In this document: piece by piece, positions 24,251 through 35,999 of the stretch
Position numbering within the stretch: the stretch's first letter is position 1
Layout: every line of letters begins with the position of its first letter
Source: Epiperipatus broadwayi
Taxonomy: Eukaryota; Onychophora; Udeonychophora; Euonychophora; Peripatidae
DNA length: 64,000 nt
Reading direction: 5' to 3'
Assembly: GCA_028023455.1 (NCBI GenBank)
Contig: JAQFVV010000152.1
Span: forward strand, 2,606,001-2,670,000
Program-made: the position numbers and the translations under genes
The notes under the pieces: model-generated
The model's input: only the letters and a program-made list of their open reading frames with translations
Database searches by the model: none
Told to the model about the DNA's origin: nothing

Positions 24251-27071
24251 CAGTCGGATCTAGGTTTGATTCTACCTTCATGATCTTTCACATGTAGCCA
24301 ACTTCAAACCCTTGTACTAACCTTGATTTCCGATGCAATGGGGCTTTATACGTTCAGTCCACGCTAGTTTCCTTAAAGAAAAACTATTATAAATGTGTGT
24401 TAAAATTAACTCGTTTGAGATTTAAACTAATCATTTCTATTAATAAATTCATGATAGAATTATTCATGAATTTATATATATATATATTATAACTGTGTGG
24501 ATTGTGTATATATATTTATAAATATTTAAATGTACATATTCGTTCTAAAGTTTCATTGCGTCCGGGAATGTTTTGCTTTACTTTAAATAGTTTGTTCAAA
24601 TTTTTAGTGATTAAAAGCTACATTCTTTCGATAAGCTTTCAGATTGTCCCTTTCCAAAAACAATGGGTAAAGTTTTTATTAATTAGAAAAAGATAAGTCT
24701 TTAAAATGTAAGGACGGTCCTAATTAAAATCATTTTCTGATTTTAAAAATTTATTTTCTAATTAGAAAATGAATTCAAGTTAATGAGTTTGAAAGCCTTA
24801 TCGAAGGAATGTATCTAAAAACAACTAGTAAATTTTTGTAAGATTGATTAGGAAAGAAGCGCTAACCTGAAGGCATCAGATACAGTATAAAGAGCCCAGG
24901 AAAAGTTTCCAAGCAATTATTATTCCTCATTAAGAGAAGCCCTATATATTTCATTAGAGAAGAAGCTGCCCAGTTAAATTATGAAGTAAAATAGTGTTTC
25001 TACCATGGTGGCGGGGCTTAACTTCAGGAGTCTGACTATGGTTCCTGAAGTCCCCTGAAAATCTTCAATGTCGCTGCAATATAAAAATTCATATACCAAT
25101 CGTAAGCTGTCGAAACCTTAGAGAAATCCTTCAAAATGTCATTCTAATAATTTTCCAAAATGCGCATCTACGTTTCATCCAACTAGACTCTGGTATGTGT
25201 AATCTAAGGAGCCAACCATGAAGAAATGGTAATATCTTTCTTTTATGAACCGCTACTTTATGCCCGGTCTTTGAACTTTATTTTACACTATCTTTAAATT
25301 AAGTACTGTTAAAAGCTCTTCTCTTTCCTTAATGTATTATTGCTATTTTAAATTATGTAGTAATTCTCTATCTTAATCTCTAGTCTTTAAATTTATTGTT
25401 AACTTTCTCTTTTCTTATGATGGCGGTTCGTTTATTTAACCTTATTATATATTTTAGATGATTATTAATGTCTTTTATTTTTATTATATGCCAGTAAAAC
25501 TTCAACTTGATAATAATTTCCTTCATTGCGTTTGCCTTGTTAAATAATATTATATTAATTTTTATAGTAATTCTTACCCACTAGAACTCATTTGATACAG
25601 TTCTATTAATTATCGAGTTGAAGGATTTATGCAATTTTTGCTATTTTTATTAATGGCTAATAATAATAAATTATTAGCTCAATTTCTAACCTATGCTCCC
25701 GGCCACTTTACTGAGTTTATAATATCTATTTATTCACATTAATATATTGTTTCGCAAAAAGGTCGATAAAGGAATTAAATGAATATATTCTAATTCAAAT
25801 TTTATACTTTCTATTAATATTCAGGAAGGGCAGAAGATTTAGGGCATAATTAATATAATTTCTAATTGCATTAAATACTTTTGATTAAAGCACGTTTGAC
25901 TTTAATTTAACTTGATCAGGTCATCACGTAGAGCATTCTTTATATAAAATGGGTTTTATTATTTAAATACGATGATTACCAAGTCATCATTTTCCGAACG
26001 TTGCTGACGCGAGCCATCTCCTGCTTCATAGGCTTGTCCTCAGTGATATTTCTATTAGTTTAATTATCTAGGAAGAAAGCACTTCCTCCACTTGCTCGTT
26101 TTTTTTATTATATTGGAACACCAAAGGCTCGTGGCTACGACCCGACCTGGTTTTCCCTGTGTTCTATGGATTCTTCATATAGGGCATCAAATACTTGTCA
26201 AATACAAGCCGCCCTGCTATTTTCTCAAATCACAGACAATCCATTATTTTTCATATTTATTCTTATAGCTCATAAGTCGTCAGCACCGTTTATTTTTCAG
26301 TTCCAGTAAAGCCCGCTCTCATGCTCGTAAATCGTGATGAATTGATTTTATTAAAGTCGAACAAATTCATATTTATTTATAATTAAGTAAGTTTTCTATT
26401 AAATATTAAAGTTATGCCCTAAATACGTATCTTGCTCTTTGTGAATTGATTTGCGAATGTGAAAATAAATCTCACATTCTTTTTTTTAGAATTTGAATCA
26501 TAATTTCTGTCACAGCCAAATACCTTTATCTACCTTTACTTCCTCGGTCAGGGCATAGATATATATAATTCTCCTAGAATATTGCATAATAGTATTGGCA
26601 TATAATAAGGACTGCCATTCTTATTGTAAATATAAATTCCGTTTAAAGACTAGAGGTAATCTATATAATCATAATCTAAAAGTTGAACAAAATTGTTATT
26701 ATTATTATTAAACACTTTATTAACACATTTGGTTTTTAACTTTCTTTCTTATTCAATAAGTATTTTAATATTAATGCTCACTGTCTGTATTGGCAACCCG
26801 AATATACATATATGAGTTGACTTATAAATATTCTTAGTTATTTTATTATACTTTATTAGCGTTAGGTCAGGGGTCTCATTAATCATCATCATCCGTTGAG
26901 CTAGTTCCTTGGCGCATAGTCATTTACCGTCGATATATGTCATCCATTGATTTGATCTGAGCTCGTGAGTTGGGTTTGAATTCAGTTTGGTTCAGCTGAG
27001 TTTGAATCCGACTTTGAGTTTGGGTTTGTTGATGTGTTGGCTTTTTTTTGAACGGTACAATATATGTCAAT
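24251..27071. other. CpG-rich 2.8-kb insert between two Penelope pieces, unidentified
   Basis: This block separates the two halves of a minus-strand Penelope copy. It has visibly more CpG than its neighbours, for example about 25990-26010, 26120-26150, 26275-26350 and 26880-26960. No open frame above about 65 codons is seen. Near its left end, 'ggtttgattctacc' resembles a pol III B box, and near its right end there is a run of 'gagtttg'-like repeats (about 26965-27030). It could be a non-autonomous retroelement, an LTR or a regulatory segment; I cannot assign it. Confidence 0.45.
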
Positions 27072-27325
27072 TACTGAAGGGTCCGATTATTTAGGTAGGA
27101 TGACATTTTTCAATTTTGAGAGAACCAGGCTGATGATAATTTCACTGAGCAGAAATCCCTAGCCATCTACTTCTCATTTTATAAAACTTCCTCTGGGAAC
27201 AAGCTATTATTTCGTTGTTTATCCATTTCAAAACCTCAATTCTGAAATCTTTTCTGTGCTGATTGGAATTAATTTAGAGCAAAATTTCCTGTTTAATGGT
27301 AACATAAAGCTTCCTAGGCACTAAC
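27072..27325 (-). pseudogene. Penelope-like reverse transcriptase fragment, minus strand
   Basis: This is a reverse-complement duplicate of 27415-27655. On the minus strand it starts near 27325 and passes the 'KFYKM' position (about 27190-27175). It ends at the equivalent of 'cttcagtaa', exactly where the 2.8-kb insert begins. With 27415-27655 it forms head-to-head inverted arms around a spacer of about 90 bp, an arrangement common in Penelope-like elements. Stops are present. Confidence 0.75.
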
Positions 27326-27414
27326 CTATAGAGTTCCTTTATGTCCAACAAGACAAGTTTATAGTGTTCATTAATTTTGATGTTTTAATTTTTCAACACA
27401 TTCATATGATGACT

Positions 27415-28780
27415 TGATGTCTAGGGACTTTTGCATTACCTTTGTACAGGCAGTTTTGTGGTAAATTAATTACAATCAGCACAGGAAAGATTTCATAATT
27501 GGAGTTTTGAAGTGGATTAACAGCAAAATAATAGCTTGTGCCAAAGGGAAGTTTTATAAAATGATGAATGGATGGCCATGGGACTCCCATTTGAGCGGAA
27601 TTATCAGCAGCCTCATTCTCTCAAAATTTGAAAGCCTTGTCCTACGTAAATATTTGGAAACCTTCAGTAAATAATATATATATATATATATATATATTAG
27701 ACATGTAGATAATACATTCATATGTGTTGCAGAGTACAAAATTATTAATATTTGCACAGAACTAGATATAGCATTGCCTCTCGAATGCACTACTGAAGAT
27801 GAAGACATAAACCAAAGGATAAATTTTTTGGACTTACATATCCAAAGGAACAAAGATATGCTTGATTTTAACATGAATATAAAACCAATTCAAGTTAGAG
27901 GAGCCATCCATCCCAGTGTAATGTTTCAATCGAATTCCCAATGTAATGTTTCATTTGAACACAAAATAGCAGGTTTTAAGTGTTTTTTAACACCAAAACA
28001 AAAATCTATGTAAATATGATCAGATGGAAAAGATAACATCGAATTATATGTTAAGAGATTTAATGGACATTGGATATATTCATACTAAATTAATTAAAAT
28101 CATGGAAAAATTCTATGAGAGCATTAACAAAGTTTCCAATAACAACAACTCACCTAAACCATGGATCAGCCTTCCTTATATCCCTCATATTTCAACAACA
28201 CTCCAAAACATCTATAAAGACACATTCAGAGTAAGATTTAGATTATTTCTCTCTCTCAACATCCTTCTAAATAACACCAAAGATAAAATTTTTTTCAAAC
28301 ACACTCCTCAAATCACATATAAGATCTCGTAACATGCTTCTTCTTGCAGTGTCGATGAGAATTTCCCAGCACACCTATTTATATAAAAAAGCAAAATAAT
28401 GTTGTAAACACAAGTCAATTTTTGTTGAACATGATTTGGCTATTGTTTCTTCCTCAAAAGTTAAAACAGTTTGCACACAGAAGGATGATAGAAAAAAAAA
28501 TTTAAAGTAGTAGGATCAAATGCAAGGGACCAGCATTCAATTCGCAGAAGGATTTTTGCATCCCACTATCAAAGAAATGGAACATGTAATTTGCATATTG
28601 GAACAAATTTACATATTGCTCAGTCACTATATATTCAAGCTCTCAACTATGACATTTTATTCTGCAATATGACTCTGGTGAGGATTCACTGAAATCTGGC
28701 TTAATGCTATTAAATATAAATTATGTTGTCTTATACCTTTTCATATTAACTTGCATATCTCAAGTTTTTGAGTAAAAATA
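27415..28780 (+). pseudogene. Penelope-like retroelement, plus strand, decayed
   Basis: In order the copy shows a reverse transcriptase palm segment (about 27550-27655, 'KFYKMMNGWPWDSHLS', the equivalent of the A-MGS-LS block), then a TA microsatellite (27674-27698). The catalytic box follows as 'HVDNTF' (27702-27719), where the second Asp of the usual YVDD is replaced. Then come 'INFLDL' (about 27819-27836) and a thumb/linker 'SLPYIPHIS' (about 28168-28194). Two frames of 79 and 102 codons are open, but the whole is broken. The GIY-YIG endonuclease normally at the C-terminus of animal Penelope elements is not recognisable. It is replicatively dead. Confidence 0.8.
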
Positions 28781-29104
28781 AATTAATAAATCATATAATT
28801 AAATAGTGAAATTACAATTATTTTTGGAGATCAGGAGAAAACTCACTTATAATTTCTAACTAATTTCATTATGAGTGCCATGCCAGTTAATCTGAGAACT
28901 ATCCCTGCATTGGATCTAAATCCTACCTGAAAAGATCAGTTCCTGTTTTTTTTTCTTTACTAGCTCATTGTACATAAGATCTTTGCTTAACAATGCATAT
29001 GTACTTAATTAAAATTTTACTATGTGAAAGGAAGGAAAAGGGATTTATAAAATTTTGATGATTAATTTTATAACAATATCAATATTCAGTCTCCATTATC
29101 ATAT
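28781..29104. other. AT-rich spacer, no gene seen
   Basis: No feature was recognised. Confidence 0.4.
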
Positions 29105-29770
29105 TAGCAGTGACTATATATATATGTGGGAGACACATAAACCAACTGATGGGTAATGGTTCAATACAAAATGCATATATTGAAGATCATTTATCTTTTT
29201 CGCATGTGTATGGTCATATGTATTGTTTGTATAGGATGGAATGTATGACTAAAGGGAGCTTCAAAATCAGTGTTCAGATGCTCTAATTATATTTAGCTTA
29301 AAGTATATACAGTATACTATATATGTATTTAAATATTATATATTCATCCTGTATTCTTCCCATTCTTCTGCGTATTTAAATGGGCTCAAGGTCCTACATA
29401 TGAGAAATCAGATTGACTAATGGTCAAAATGGTTAGACACAACAAAATTGGCAAACAAGGGTTTTGAACATGCCATCATCAGATTTCCATGATATGGATG
29501 GCAAAAGAGTTGGAGTGTGGAGAAGATTGAAACCTATCCATCAAAGTTTAATGATTTTCTATTTTAATAAAAATGAGCATTGATTATATATGTGTGTGGA
29601 AGATGATCTGGGCCAGATGATTTCTGGTTCAGCATAAAACAAATATATTGGAGATCATTTATCTTTTTTGCTTGTATGTGGTCATGTGTATCAGTTAAAT
29701 ATGATGGAGTGGATGACTAAAGAGAGCTTAAAAGTCTAGGTTCAAATCCCCTCTAATTACATATAATGTA
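29105..29770 (+). repeat. Dispersed repeat family, forward copies with pol III-like box
   Basis: Two forward copies lie at about 29110-29300 (partial) and 29370-29770 (longer). Shared landmarks are 'gatcatttatcttttt', 'gtatcagt...atgatggagtgg' and the end 'gtctaggttcaaatcc', whose GGTTCAAATCC resembles a tRNA B box. Reverse-orientation copies are at about 33333-33728 and 47525-47910, and a forward partial at about 47935-48115. This suggests a tRNA-derived SINE or similar short retroelement. No protein. Confidence 0.6.
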
Positions 29771-29775
29771 AAGTA

Positions 29776-30718
29776 CACCTGGGTCTCGTTTTACGCGATA
29801 GATAGGTTCCTCAGAAAACACGCGCAAACGAAATCGCGCAAAAATAGACGTAACTTACCTTGAAAAAGGGGGATACGGACTGTGATTTTTCAAAAATCGC
29901 ATGAAAGCAAAGCACCAATGTAAAATTATTTTAAAATTCGCGCAAAAAAAAAATAAGGAAATAAAATATGACTAATAAAAAATTTCAAATTTGAAAAAAA
30001 TTGATACAAGACAAACTTTTTTTAACTATAATATTTAATTTTATTCAAAACAATATATTTTTATGCATAATTTACAGTAATTTACATTTTTTATACACGT
30101 TTTAATTATCGCAATTTGCCAATAAACAGGTTCGTTTGCAAACTGGTAAAAAATCAGATTCTTCACAAGACGAAATACAACTAGCGCCAACGTCACTCTC
30201 ATGTTGTGTTAATGGTTTTCTGGTGACAACATAATTAGTAATTAATCTAACATTTTTGTCTTTAATTTTTTAATTTTCAATTTTAATTGTGCCCACTGCT
30301 ATTACTCATCTTTTAAAAATAAACTTGCAGACACTAAATGATTAATAATTGATTACGTTCTTTTTTAAAAAGCAAAAACAGAATGTGATTTAAAATGCAA
30401 AATTAACACGCACAATGTTTGAACAAATTTACATTATAATCTTGTAAAATTTAATGTGTGTATACATAAAATGTGGAAATCATGATTTTAATTTCATTCT
30501 TGCATAAAATCTTACTATTATAAAGCACTGAAAATATTGAAATTACTAAGATAAAAGTCGAATTCCAATAATGTGCTATTACTTTCAATATGACGTAAGT
30601 GCGCAAAATTTATTATTTAAAGTAATAGCGCATTATCGGAGTTCGACTTCCGGAGAAACATGAATCACATAACTTCAAAATTGTGTTAAATAAATCCGCA
30701 TAAAAAGAGACCCAGGTG
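29776..30718. mobile_element. TA-flanked non-autonomous transposon, pogo/Tigger-like, 943 bp
   Basis: The 12-bp termini CACCTGGGTCTC (29776) and its exact complement ending at 30718 are each flanked by TA. The subterminal sequence, rich in 'ttttacgcgata' and 'cgcgcaaacgaaatcg', resembles the CG-rich ends of pogo/Tigger elements. An internal inverted repeat lies at about 30555-30586 / 30619-30649. CpG content is high for this window. No transposase frame is present, so it would depend on an enzyme supplied elsewhere. Confidence 0.75.
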
Positions 30719-31266
30719 TATATATACTATACATGTATATAAATATATAAAATTGCAATTTCAAATATTGATCAGTTAACTTTTATTATAATAAAATCAG
30801 AATAATTATATTCAAACTATGAATTTTCACGATCAGTGTTTTTAACAAAAGTTTAACTAACTAGGAGAATCAAGATAAACATCAATATATTGTGAGGGTA
30901 TCAAATTTGAACCCACACCAATCTTCATCTACCTGTAATAATAGGTAATGTGTAGTCACAATCTATGCCTTGCCAAAGGGATGTCAGTTTGCTAAGCTGC
31001 TATTCATCAAATCAAAATACATAAATATTTACGCATAGGTATATAGACACAAAGTATCGAGATTGCATTAGGTAACTAATTATTAAGTCAAGCATTACTC
31101 TATTTCATATATGTATTAAATTATAGCTAAACTATTGAAGTAAAGAATGTTTGACATTTAGGAAAATTTATATAAATATTTATGTATAACAATGATTGTC
31201 TTGTGCTTCATATTTTTATACATCACGAAACAAGACCGAATGATGACACAAATTATACTGAACTAA

Positions 31267-31818
31267 CTATGACAACAATTGAGAGTCAAGTATTAAGCTA
31301 AGCAACCTAGGATGGGAATAAAGTAATGTCATGTAACGATATTTCTTGAATCGATTCTTGCAATATGAGTACTGATAACAATAGATATTAACAGCATGTG
31401 AAAAGGAAATGCAAGGGAGATGCCAACAATGCAGCAGACTAAAAAAAAAGAAAAAGGAATTCAAACCGGCATTCTTGGAAAAAACTATACGTTCACCAAG
31501 GAAAACCAACTTGGTAAAAAAAAAACCCAAAATAATAATTTCGAACATTGTGCAAGATGGACATTTTTGGCTGAATGCGTATGTAGTACATATATAAAAT
31601 GAATTTTTATATAGAAGAGCATAAATACATAGAATAATTTGTTTCTGTGTTGATAAAAATAATAAATGAGTAATTGGAACAATTGAATTAATATTATTTT
31701 TGTTTTGAAGAATGTTAAATTTATGAAACAAATTGAATGATAAATCTGAAGTGAAATATAGGATAAAGTGCACATGCAGAAAATAAGTTAATATGTATAT
31801 AACCAACAAAGCGGACAA
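31267..31818 (-). CDS. Antisense LTR reading frame, 183 codons, 5' LTR copy
   Basis: A 183-codon frame starts with 'MSALLVIYILTYFLHVHF' and is rich in Leu, Phe, Ile and Tyr, with one probable membrane-spanning stretch at the N-terminus. Cysteines sit at mid-length ('KCPSCTMFE'). The 3' LTR carries the homologous frame at 38526-39077, also 183 codons. The two differ by small indels that keep the frame. I recognise no family. It may be a chance open frame in AT-rich LTR DNA or an antisense accessory gene. Confidence 0.3.
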   Translation of the reverse strand: MSALLVIYILTYFLHVHFILYFTSDLSFNLFHKFNILQNKNNINSIVPITHLLFLSTQKQIILCIYALLYKNSFYICTTYAFSQKCPSCTMFEIIILGFFFTKLVFLGERIVFSKNAGLNSFFFFFSLLHCWHLPCISFSHAVNIYCYQYSYCKNRFKKYRYMTLLYSHPRLLSLILDSQLLS

Positions 31819-33006
31819 TTGAAGAAATCATACTTTATTACACAGAAAATTTCTTCAAATCTTTTTTACGTTGAAAACCGCAAATAACTGAAAATTTTAT
31901 ATACTATTGTGCTAATACAGTGATGGTGGGGTAAACAAATTAATGTCATCAGTGGAATCATTAACCTTATAAATCATGCTAAACTAAGAGTCATTGTCTA
32001 GAACCTTAGTGCCTAATAGACTTTTTTCACATAAAATGGAACGTCTGCATGAAGAGTGGAAGGAAATAACAGATTTCCAATGCAGGAGCAGAGTGTGTGA
32101 AGCTTAACCTAATAGGGACTCAGTTAACTCATCTAATTTTAATTCTTGTAAATCTTACTACAGGTTTTTTTAAATTTATTGTTAGATATGTATGTAAATA
32201 GTAACACGTATATATGAATTTTTTTTTAAATTTTATTCTTATCCTCAAGAGCATAAACACATCGGTTCAACTTTTTGGAATAGTTCAGTTGTAGAAAACG
32301 CAAGAAGAGCGGGTAGGGAAGATTAAGTTTAGTAGAAATTTTTTTTTTTTTTTAAATAAATTTTAGATGTAAATTCCATTCTCAGTATTCGATCTGCTTT
32401 CGTGATCATTACCTTTTAACTGGAGACAAAGGTAAGAGTTCTATTTATTCTATGCTAACATTTATATACACTGACTAAAAAAAAAATATATGTTTGTTGT
32501 TTGTTTAAATATTTATTATTTGACTATTCTCTGGCATAGATGACTAACACCCTGAATGAATTTTCCTTGCTATCATATGAATTATTTATGACATGATAAC
32601 AGAAAAGGGAGGGTATCAGCTGTATTATTTCATAAACCCCATGTCGAATCGATGCTCTTAATAGTAATAGTTTAAATTAAATAGCAATAGCCAAATTTAT
32701 AAAAGTACAATTATTTTATTTTATTGATTTTATATAATTTTTTGTATATATATACTACTATTATTTTGTTCACAGAAATGTCTGAGAAACTTCTATCATA
32801 GGGTGATGGAGTAGATAACTCAAAATTATTGTACTAAGTATGATAGATGTTAATCATTGATATTTGAACTGTTGGTACACAAGTATATTTTTGCTTTCTC
32901 TACACTTGTAAATATTGTTTTGTTTTTTTTTTGATTCATTTAAGAATTTTTGTTTTTATATATATGTGTATTAGCTAAATAAATGTTAAGTGATGTTAAA
33001 TTGAGC

Positions 33007-33332
33007 AAGTCTCTTTGGTTTATTATACCGATCACTGCATTCACCAAAAAAACCTTTGCCTTAAATATGTATATACACACATACTTACCATCAGTCTATA
33101 ATAGATGAAATACACAGGCTTATATATACCTGTGTCTATATATGTAATAGACAGGGTATGAGCACAGACAAGTCTCTTTGGTTTATTATACCGATCACTG
33201 CATTCACCAAAAAAACCTTTGCCTTAAATATGTATATACACACATACTTACCATCAGTCTATAATAGATGAAATACACAGGCTTATATATACCTGTGTCT
33301 ATATATGTAATAGACAGGGTATGAGCACAGAC
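33007..33332. repeat. Perfect 163-bp tandem duplication in the 5' LTR
   Basis: The segment starting 'aagtctctttggtttatt' occurs twice without any difference that I can find. It spans the junction between LTR sequence ('cagtctat') and the inserted repeat ('aatagatgaaatacac'). A third partial copy of its second half lies at 33729-33771. Confidence 0.9.
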
Positions 33333-33771
33333 TTTCACATGACCCACCACTCTCCACACTATCTCATAATACTGATACACCCGAACACACATATGTCGAA
33401 AAGATAAATAATCACCAATATACGTATTTTATGCTAAACCAGCAATCATCAGTTGATCCAGATTACCATCTCTACACATATATGCTACAAGTGCTCAGAT
33501 ATATATTAAGATAGCAAATTCTACTTTAATGGACAGGCTTCAATGTACTCCACACTCCAACTCTTTAACCATCCATCCAATTGAAAATCTGATGATGGAA
33601 TGCTCAAAGGCCACCCTTAGGCTGAGATTGTTGTCACACCCATGTTGACCCAAAGGTCAATCTGACCCCTCATGTACAGGACATAATCCATTAAATACAT
33701 ACAAGGTATAGGCAGACATCTCTAATATGTAATAGATGAAATACACAGGCTTATATATACCTGTGTCTATA
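33333..33771 (-). mobile_element. Repeat-family insertion inside the 5' LTR
   Basis: This is a reverse-orientation copy of the family at 29370-29770 and 47525-47910, absent from the 3' LTR where 'cagtctat' runs directly into 'agttaactta' (near 40350). The insertion therefore post-dates or is independent of the element's integration. Confidence 0.7.
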
Positions 33772-33831
33772 GTTAACTTAAGGAAATGTTAGATGAATGT
33801 AATATGTTAGTAATAGCTTTGGTAATGTAAC

Positions 33832-34014
33832 TCAGATTATCAGTTCACATATGTGCATCCCTGTTAATGAAGTCGAAGGTGAATTCTTCCTGAGTTCGAA
33901 CTCTGTGGTATAACGGGACCGAGAGGGGGGGGTTGACATATGGATGAACCAACCCAAATTGCATTTAGATTTAATACAGTAGTGAGAGGTTCTTGTGGAA
34001 GCAGGTGCCATCAT
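33832..34014 (-). CDS. Antisense LTR short reading frame, 60 codons, 5' LTR copy
   Basis: The frame reads 'APASTRTSH' near its start and 'FELRKNSPSTSLTGMHI' near its end. The 3' LTR keeps the same 60-codon frame at 40419-40601. Function is unknown. It may simply be LTR sequence with few stops in that frame, because this end of the LTR is less AT-rich. Confidence 0.25.
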   Translation of the reverse strand: MMAPASTRTSHYCIKSKCNLGWFIHMSTPPSRSRYTTEFELRKNSPSTSLTGMHICELII

Positions 34015-34253
34015 GGGTTGTGTACTTTACTCTGTGGTATAACGGGACTGAGATGGGGGGGTTGACATATGGATGAACCAACCCAAATTGCATTTAGATT
34101 TAATATAGTAGTGAGAGGGTCTTGTGGAAGCAGGTGCAATCATGGGTTGTGTACTTTATTGCATTATCTCCAGCATCCTACCTGAAAACTCAAAGTCAGA
34201 CTGTAGTAAGACACTGCTTCCTCTTATGACATCATCGCCCAGACCGTTACATC

Positions 34254-34272
34254 TGGTGCTCATCATGTTGGC
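34254..34272 (+). promoter_or_regulatory. Probable primer binding site
   Basis: It begins TGG two bases after the LTR end, as expected for pairing with a tRNA ending in CCA. The cognate tRNA was not identified. Confidence 0.5.
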
Positions 34273-35034
34273 ATGAATATATATATATCTTATTCATGCT
34301 TTAGTTGGGATGGGAGGTCCAGCCATTGGACAGTAATTTTTTTTTTTTTTTAAATTATTTCATTTTTTTTATGTTTATGTGAACCTATTTCTGGCATGGC
34401 AGACCCATTTAATATAAAACCTCCATTTATAAAACCTCCATTGTATGTATGTTCCTGATAAATGATTACTTGAGATAACTATACAACAAACCTAAAACAA
34501 ATTTTAAGATAAATGTTTTCAAAAAAAACCTCTATAATGCTGTTAATGCAATGTTGATAAACCGAGACTAATGTAAATAGGTGAAATTATCAATAAATTG
34601 AAATTAAAATGGATGAGTTAGATGAAAAAAAGGCAATTAGGCTAAAAACATAGACAATTAAAACATCTGAAAGGCTAGATATTGTATAGTTAGAAAGGTA
34701 ATGTGAAAATCTGCAACATTTATGCAATTGTAGTATTATAAAAGTTTAGACAAATATTTTGAGTACATAGCTGGATTTATGATATTGATAACTGGAAAGA
34801 AATTGAGATGTGATGATGGTGCATTGCGTATTAGTGATGAGGAGGTAGGAGATGTTATTTTTAGTTTTGAGGAAGGGTTTTTGTGTTATCAAACACCTGG
34901 GGGTCTGCAAATGAAGCTAATGACCTTCCACAATTACGGGTCATGGACCAAGTGACACCTCAAACCCAAGAAACATCAGAGGATGATGTGAAACAACCAT
35001 TCAGAGTCAAAATAGTACAGACTACTGAAATATA
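34273..35034. other. Retrotransposon leader, non-coding
   Basis: The interval between primer binding site and gag-like frame is AT-rich with T-runs near 34340. No coding signal except perhaps a decayed gag start near 34860-35030. Confidence 0.5.
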
Positions 35035-35966
35035 ATGTCCATGGATCAAATGTTTCAAGTGTTGATGAAAAAAATGGACAAAAGCATGAGCAGTTTAGAA
35101 TCAAAAATAGAAAATAAAATGAGCAGTTTGGAGGCAAAAATGGCAACCAAGACTGATATAGATAATTTGGAAACCAAAATAAATAGTAGTTTGAAGGCTG
35201 TTATGGAAATCATAAATAGGAACATGAGTAGCATAGAAGCCAGGATGGATAATATAGCAACCAAGGATGATGCATATAGTATGGAAAGTAGATTAGAAGT
35301 AAGAATAAAGGAGAGTGGATAGGATGCAAGTAACCTTGGAGAAGGAAATTAAAGACACTGAAGCTAGACTATCTCAGGAGATGGAACAGCTGTCTCTAAG
35401 TTTAAGTATTGTTCGAGAAGATAATGCTGAATTAAAGAGAGAAGTAGGCGAAATGTGGAAAGAAATGGAGGAAAAAGATACTCAGGGTCAGAAACAACTG
35501 AAATTTAAGCATAGTATCACTAATCAGCTCAGCATGAAGTATGAAGAAGTGTGCCAGACTTATGAGGTCTTCAAAGGGAAGATGCAAGAAAATCAGGAAA
35601 AACAGGTAGAAATTCAAAGGGAGTTACAAGCAGTTCACACTAAAATGGAGCAAACTCTAAGTAGGCAAGCTACAGAAATTAAAGCACATGAAGAAATTAT
35701 GGACACTGTAAATCATACTATGGCATGCCTAGGGAATTAATTGGCTTCAACTGAGTCAGATTATCATTTGTAGGGCTGCACTTGAGAACGTTATAGACAG
35801 ACTGGTTGAGACTCAAGAGCGGGTAGAGCAATTAGATAAAGACACTGACCATCGAATTGTAGCTTTTGAATCTCGGGCACATCATTACCCACAAACTGAA
35901 AGGGAGGAGAAGGATGCGATGACCCTTCGGAAAGAAATCGCCATGAGGGATCCTCAGAATGAGTGA
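35035..35966 (+). pseudogene. Gag-like coiled-coil protein of the LTR element, frameshifted
   Basis: Three consecutive frames read as one coiled coil: 35035-35322 (95 codons, repeated 'SLESKIENKMSSLEAKM'), 35315-35740 (141 codons, Glu/Lys/Gln-rich heptads) and about 35771-35966 ('ALENVIDRLVETQERVEQL'). A one-base shift separates the first two, and a stop plus shift separates the last. Together about 310 residues are nearly all predicted helix. No CCHC zinc knuckle is visible, which would normally mark gag nucleocapsid. It would form the particle shell of the retrotransposon. Confidence 0.6.
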
Positions 35967-35999
35967 ACTTACCTTCCCAAACCAAGTAACCCAAAAAGA

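Larger units (their letters stand above)
30891..34251 (+). repeat. 5' LTR, 3361 bp, expanded
   Basis: It aligns with the 3' LTR over nearly its whole length, with long stretches differing at only a few positions per hundred. It is about 840 bp longer. A perfect 163-bp tandem duplication (33007-33169 and 33170-33332), a reversed copy of the 29-kb repeat family (about 33333-33728) and a roughly 129-bp tandem duplication (33901-34029 and 34030-34158) account for the difference. LTRs carry the element's promoter and polyadenylation signals; AATAAA-like sites are present but not diagnostic in such AT-rich DNA. Confidence 0.85.

Noticed and set aside
24251-27071. Nuclear mitochondrial DNA as an explanation for the CpG-rich insert
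   Set aside because: No mitochondrial protein or rRNA/tRNA signature could be read in any frame.
31409-31602. Two overlapping plus-strand frames of about 60 codons in the 5' LTR
   Set aside because: They run through A-runs opposite the longer antisense frame and are not conserved in the 3' LTR, where the A-run lengths differ.
35055-35264. Minus-strand frame opposite the gag-like coiled coil
   Set aside because: It is a shadow of the coiled-coil coding strand.
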